DNA from: Methylococcaceae bacterium
GTDB taxonomy: Bacteria > Pseudomonadota > Gammaproteobacteria > Methylococcales > Methylomonadaceae
Assembly (NCBI GenBank): GCA_030699345.1
Contig: JAUYMX010000125.1
Coordinates: forward strand, 1-12,708
Length of the DNA stretch: 12,708 bases
Direction: 5' to 3'
Under the pieces are notes generated by a model. That model saw only the letters and a list, made by a program, of their open reading frames with translations. It ran no database searches and was not told the DNA's origin. The translations under genes and the position numbers were made by a program. This document shows, piece by piece, positions 8,905 to 12,708 of the stretch (the stretch's first letter is position 1; every line of letters starts with the position of its first letter).

Positions 8905-9375
8905 ATGTCTAGAAGAAGAGTAGCAACAAAAAGAGAGATAATCCCTGATCCAAGATTTGGAAGTGTCATGCTTACTAAATTCATGAATATGATCATGGAA
9001 AGTGGCAAGAAGTCTGTGGCTGAAGGTATTGTTTATGGTGCGCTAGATGTGATAGGAAAAAAAGGTCATTCTGAACCTTTGGAGATTCTATCTAAAGCCC
9101 TGGAAAATGTTCAGCCGCGAGTTGAGGTTAAGTCTCGTCGTGTTGGTGGTGCAACTTATCAGGTTCCAGTTGAGGTTAGGCCTTCTCGGCGATTAGCGCT
9201 TGCTATGAGGTGGCTTATTGATGCTTCTCGTAAAAGAAACGAAAAAAATATGTCGGCAAAGTTAGCAGGTGAGCTAATCGATGCGTTTGATAATCGCGGT
9301 TCTGCGGCTAAGAAAAGAGAAGATACGCATAGGATGGCGGAGGCAAATAAAGCCTTTTCTCATTATAGATGGTGA
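8905..9375 (+). CDS. rpsG: 30S ribosomal protein S7
   Basis: Encodes S7, a primary 16S rRNA-binding protein that nucleates assembly of the 30S head and lies near the E site. The 156-aa length equals the usual short form. It starts MSRRRVATKREI and contains DPRFGS, the basic VEVKSRRVGGATYQVPVEVRP segment in the middle (first part at about residues 73-82), RWLIDASRKR, and the C-terminal HRMAEANKAFSHYRW. The ATG is preceded by GGTGA at 8893-8897 with 7-nt spacing. In E. coli, S7 represses its operon by binding a structured rpsL-rpsG spacer. Here that spacer is only 20 nt, so the same element cannot be present. It is followed by fusA after 26 nt. Confidence 0.99.
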   Translation: MSRRRVATKREIIPDPRFGSVMLTKFMNMIMESGKKSVAEGIVYGALDVIGKKGHSEPLEILSKALENVQPRVEVKSRRVGGATYQVPVEVRPSRRLALAMRWLIDASRKRNEKNMSAKLAGELIDAFDNRGSAAKKREDTHRMAEANKAFSHYRW

Positions 9376-9401
9376 TTGGTTAATATCTATTGGCTTTTAT
9401 A

Positions 9402-11495
9402 GTGGCGCGTAAAACACAAATAAATCACTATCGTAATATCGGCATAATGGCTCATATCGATGCCGGTAAGACCACTACAACTGAAAGAATATTATTTTAT
9501 ACTGGAAAGCTGCATAAGATAGGAGAGGTTCATGATGGGGCGGCTACAATGGACTGGATGGAGCAAGAGCAGGAGCGGGGTATAACAATAACATCAGCGG
9601 CTACTACTTGTTTTTGGGCTGGTATGAGCTGCCAGTTTGAGCCGCATCGTATAAACATTATTGACACGCCAGGGCATGTCGATTTTACGATTGAGGTTGA
9701 GCGTTCACTGAGAGTCCTTGATGGTGCTTGTGTTGTTTTTTGTGCTGTAGGGGGGGTTGAGTCTCAATCTGAAGCAGTTTGGAGGCAGGCGGATAGATAT
9801 AAGGTGCCTAGATTAGTTTTTGTAAATAAAATGGATCGTGTTGGTGCTGATTTTATACGTGTTGTAAATCAAATTAATAATAGATTGGGTGCGCTCGTGG
9901 TTCCTCTTCAACTTCCAATTGGTGCTGAAGATAGCTTTGAGGGGGTTGTTGACTTGATTAGTATGCGTGCCTTGTATTGGGATTCTGCTAGTTATGGGGT
10001 GTCATTTAGGGAGGATGAAATTCCCCTGGACATGATTGACCGGTGCAGGGTATGGAGAGAAAAATTAATTGAAGTTATAGCTGAATTTAGTGAAGATTTA
10101 ATAGAAAAATTTTTGAGCGGTATTGAATTTACAGAAGCCGAATTGGTTCTAGGTATTAGAGCTGCAACCTTGTCAAACTCAATTGTTCCTGCTTTTTGTG
10201 GATCGGCATTTAAAAACAAAGGAATACAAGCTTTACTTGATGGCGTTGTTAAGTTCCTGCCATCTCCATCTGACCTTGCTCCTGCAAAGGGGCTGGCTGA
10301 GAATGGTGTTGAATGTATTTTGCGTGAATCTAAAGACGAAGAGCCGTTTTCAGCCTTGGCTTTTAAAATTGCCACTGATCCATATGTTGGTTCACTGACG
10401 TTTTTTAGGGTGTATTCTGGAGTACTCAGGGCCGGGGATGTTGTATATAACTCGGCTAAAAATAAAAGAGAGCGTATTGGACGAATGGTCCAGATGCATG
10501 CTAATAGCCGAGAAGAAATTGATGAGGTAATGGCGGGGGATATTGCAGCGGCAGTTGGCTTAAAAGATGTTACAACTGGTGATACTTTATGCGACTTAAG
10601 TTTCCCGGTTTTGTTAGAGCGAATAGAATATCCCGATCCTGTAGTGTCCATGGCTGTCGAAGCAAAGACAAAAGTTGATCAAGAAAAAATGAGCTTTGCT
10701 CTTGAAAAAATGGTTCGCGAAGATCCTTCATTTAAAGTTTCTGTAGATAATGATTCTGGGCAGGTAATTCTATCTGGTATGGGTGAGCTGCACCTTGAAA
10801 TTGTTGTTGAGCGCATCCGAAGAGAGTTTAGTGTAGATATGGTTGTTGGGCCTCCGCAGGTCGCTTACCGCGAGTCCGTAAGTGCAACTATCGAGCATGA
10901 AACCAAATTTGAGAGAGATTTTGGTGGAAAAGGGCAATATGCACATGTTTTATTGAGGGTAGAGCCGCAAGGTCGTGGATTGGGATATGTGTTCGTTGCT
11001 GATGATGTGCTATCTGTGCTTTCTAAAGAATTTATATCTGCAGTAGATAATGGTATTCAGGAGCAGTTAAAAAATGGTATTCTAGCTGGCTATCCGGTTG
11101 TCGATATTAAAGTAACTCTCGTTGATGGATCGTATCACGAAGTTGATTCAAGTGAGTTGGCGTTTAAGATTGCTGCATCGATATGTATAAGAGATGCCGT
11201 TAAAAAAGCTAATCCTGTGATTCTTGAGCCAATTATGAAAGTTGACATATCAGTGCCTGAGGAAAATATGGGTGGGGTGCTTGGTGATATAAGCAAGCGA
11301 AGAGGGATGGTTAATGGATTGCAGGATGTGCTGGCAGGAAAGCAAATTGGTTGTGAAGTTCCTTTGGTGGAAATGTTTGGATATGCGTCAGACTTGCGTT
11401 CAATGACACAAGGTCGAGGTGTATTTAGTATGCAGTTTGAAAAATACAGTGATGCGCCTAGGCATGTAGCTGAAGCAATTATCAAAAGATATTAA
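9402..11495 (+). CDS. fusA: Elongation factor G
   Basis: Encodes EF-G, the GTPase that drives translocation on the ribosome and, with RRF, ribosome recycling. I place the start at the GTG at 9402 (697 aa), because it yields the family N-terminus MARKTQINHYRNIG. The in-frame TTG at 9390 would add four residues (MAFI) not seen in relatives. GTP-binding motifs are AHIDAGKTT (17-25), DTPGH (88-92) and NKMD (142-145). The order is G domain with G' insert, domain II (about 300-400), III, IV and V. The domain IV tip DGSYHEVDSSE carries H579, equivalent to E. coli H583. The C-terminal LRSMTQGRG segment is typical. Neither possible start has a clear ribosome binding site, so translation may depend on coupling to rpsG. 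All key residues are present. This is the canonical, str-operon EF-G rather than a TetM-like or fusA2 paralogue. Confidence 0.98.
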   Translation: MARKTQINHYRNIGIMAHIDAGKTTTTERILFYTGKLHKIGEVHDGAATMDWMEQEQERGITITSAATTCFWAGMSCQFEPHRINIIDTPGHVDFTIEVERSLRVLDGACVVFCAVGGVESQSEAVWRQADRYKVPRLVFVNKMDRVGADFIRVVNQINNRLGALVVPLQLPIGAEDSFEGVVDLISMRALYWDSASYGVSFREDEIPLDMIDRCRVWREKLIEVIAEFSEDLIEKFLSGIEFTEAELVLGIRAATLSNSIVPAFCGSAFKNKGIQALLDGVVKFLPSPSDLAPAKGLAENGVECILRESKDEEPFSALAFKIATDPYVGSLTFFRVYSGVLRAGDVVYNSAKNKRERIGRMVQMHANSREEIDEVMAGDIAAAVGLKDVTTGDTLCDLSFPVLLERIEYPDPVVSMAVEAKTKVDQEKMSFALEKMVREDPSFKVSVDNDSGQVILSGMGELHLEIVVERIRREFSVDMVVGPPQVAYRESVSATIEHETKFERDFGGKGQYAHVLLRVEPQGRGLGYVFVADDVLSVLSKEFISAVDNGIQEQLKNGILAGYPVVDIKVTLVDGSYHEVDSSELAFKIAASICIRDAVKKANPVILEPIMKVDISVPEENMGGVLGDISKRRGMVNGLQDVLAGKQIGCEVPLVEMFGYASDLRSMTQGRGVFSMQFEKYSDAPRHVAEAIIKRY

Positions 11496-11518
11496 TAATG
11501 TAATAAAGGGTATTATTT

Positions 11519-12708
11519 ATGGCTAAAGAAAAATTTTCGCGTAATAAACCGCATGTAAACGTAGGTACTATAGGCCACGTTGATCATGGTAAGACGACTC
11601 TGACGGCTGCCTTAACAAAAGTTATGGCTGAATTACAAGGCGGAGAAGTTAAAGCCTTTGATCAAATTGATAACGCGCCTGAAGAACGTGCTCGCGGCAT
11701 AACGATTGCTACATCACATGTTGAATATGAATCTGCAAAAAGACATTATGCGCATGTGGATTGCCCAGGTCATGCTGACTATGTTAAGAACATGATTACT
11801 GGTGCGGCGCAGATGGATGGAGCGATTCTTGTGTGTTCCGCCGCTGATGGCCCTATGCCACAAACTAGAGAGCATATACTTTTGTCCAGGCAGGTCGGCG
11901 TTCCATATATCGTTGTATTCCTCAATAAAGCCGATATGGTTGATGATGCCGAGCTGATTGAGTTGGTTGAAATGGAGATTCGCGAACTACTTGATCTTTA
12001 TGAGTTTCCTGGGGACGATACACCAATTATAGTTGGCTCCGCTTTAAAAGCGCTTGAGGGTGACACTAGTGAAATTGGTGTGCCGTCAGTTGTTAAGCTA
12101 GTAGAAGCCTTGGATAGCTACATCCCTGAGCCAGAGCGTGCAGTTGATGGTGCTTTCCTAATGCCAATCGAAGACGTGTTCTCAATATCTGGTCGTGGAA
12201 CCGTTGTAACGGGACGCATAGAAAGAGGAATTATTAAAGTTGGCCAGGAAGTGGAGATTGTCGGAATTAGGCCAACTGTGACAACGACTGTGACAGGTGT
12301 TGAAATGTTTCGTAAGTTGCTTGATCAAGGTCAGGCGGGCGATAACGTTGGATTGTTGTTAAGAGGTACCAAAAGAGATGATGTAGAGCGTGGGCAGGTT
12401 CTGGCGCACAAAGGAACTATAAAGCCGCATGCACATTTTAATGCTGAAATATATGTCTTATCTAAAGACGAAGGCGGTAGGCATACTCCTTTCTTTAATG
12501 GGTATCGTCCGCAGTTTTACTTCCGTACTACAGATGTAACGGGTGCGGTTGAGCTGCCTGAGGGTGTAGAGATGGTAATGCCTGGTGATAATATTTCTGT
12601 AAAAGTAAAGCTTATATCGCCTATTGCGATGGAAGATGGTCTGCGCTTTGCTATTCGCGAAGGTGGGCGTACAGTTGGTGCTGGCGTTGTGGCTTCAATA
12701 ATTGAGTA
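11519..12708 (+). CDS. tuf: Elongation factor Tu (last base of stop codon cut off)
   Basis: Encodes EF-Tu, the GTPase that delivers aminoacyl-tRNA to the ribosomal A site. Reading from the ATG at 11519 gives 396 residues ending GAGVVASIIE. The window stops after TA, the first two bases of what must be a TAA or TAG stop if the protein has the usual betaproteobacterial length. GTP-binding motifs are GHVDHGKT (19-26), DCPGH (81-85, with catalytic H85) and NKAD (136-139). Domain II includes GRGTVVTGR, and domain III includes GGRHTPF and GYRPQFYFRTTDVTG. AAAGGG at 11505-11510 lies 8 nt upstream of ATG, the best ribosome binding site in the str group. The gap from fusA is 23 nt. Codon choice is weakly biased for such a gene, with ATA and AGA/AGG codons used repeatedly. 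Betaproteobacteria often carry a second tuf copy, which cannot be assessed here. Confidence 0.98.
   Translation, partial: MAKEKFSRNKPHVNVGTIGHVDHGKTTLTAALTKVMAELQGGEVKAFDQIDNAPEERARGITIATSHVEYESAKRHYAHVDCPGHADYVKNMITGAAQMDGAILVCSAADGPMPQTREHILLSRQVGVPYIVVFLNKADMVDDAELIELVEMEIRELLDLYEFPGDDTPIIVGSALKALEGDTSEIGVPSVVKLVEALDSYIPEPERAVDGAFLMPIEDVFSISGRGTVVTGRIERGIIKVGQEVEIVGIRPTVTTTVTGVEMFRKLLDQGQAGDNVGLLLRGTKRDDVERGQVLAHKGTIKPHAHFNAEIYVLSKDEGGRHTPFFNGYRPQFYFRTTDVTGAVELPEGVEMVMPGDNISVKVKLISPIAMEDGLRFAIREGGRTVGAGVVASIIE

Noticed and set aside
9390..9401. Extended EF-G start at TTG 9390
   Set aside because: It adds MAFI ahead of the conserved ARKTQ start, is not matched by family N-termini, and has no better ribosome binding site than the GTG at 9402.
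9992..10651. 219-aa open frame on the minus strand inside fusA
   Set aside because: It lies wholly within a fully conserved EF-G gene. It is serine/threonine-rich low-information sequence without recognisable domains, which fits an antisense shadow.
1..12708. A hidden novel system in the window
   Set aside because: Known housekeeping genes occupy over 97% of the bases in one continuous set of frames. The remaining gaps are too short for an undescribed gene, and none holds repeats, mobile-element ends or a structured RNA that I could support.

Overview
The window is a housekeeping block of six co-directional plus-strand genes: rpoB, rpoC, rpsL, rpsG, fusA and tuf. They cover almost all of the 12.7 kb. 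I found no RNA gene, mobile element, CRISPR array, prophage or restriction/defence gene, and no novel system. Every large open frame on the minus strand is a shadow of one of these genes.

Organism: the proteins look betaproteobacterial, from memory closest to the Nitrosomonadales/Burkholderiales pattern. Grounds are an RpoB of 1358 aa starting MSYSFTEKKRIR with YLLATQINSY soon after, an RpoC of 1401 aa with the proteobacterial trigger-loop insertion, an EF-G starting ARKTQINHYRNIGIMAHID, and a 396-aa EF-Tu ending in IIE. The DNA is AT-rich for that group (about 40% GC by eye), with many A/T-ending codons even in tuf. That suggests an AT-biased, perhaps slow-growing or streamlined lineage. The genus cannot be named from this window.

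Layout: 1-16 is the tail of the rplL-rpoB spacer with a ribosome binding site. 17-4093 is rpoB. 4094-4166 is a short spacer with the rpoC ribosome binding site. 4167-8372 is rpoC from a TTG start. 8373-8509 is the largest gap (137 bp), AT-rich, with a good candidate sigma-70 promoter and a weak hairpin/T-tract. 8510-8884 is rpsL, 8905-9375 is rpsG, 9402-11495 is fusA from a GTG start, and 11519 to the window edge is tuf, complete except for the last base of its stop codon. Spacers inside the rpsL-tuf group are only 20-26 nt.

Function: rpoB and rpoC encode the two catalytic subunits of RNA polymerase. rpsL, rpsG, fusA and tuf form the classic str operon: two 30S proteins of the decoding/head region and the two main elongation GTPases. 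The two transcription units abut, as is common in proteobacteria. The str genes probably have their own promoter in the 137-bp gap plus read-through from rpoBC. Points worth a second look are modest: the rpoC-rpsL leader, the very short rpsL-rpsG spacer with no room for the E. coli S7 control element, two non-ATG starts, and weak codon bias in tuf.
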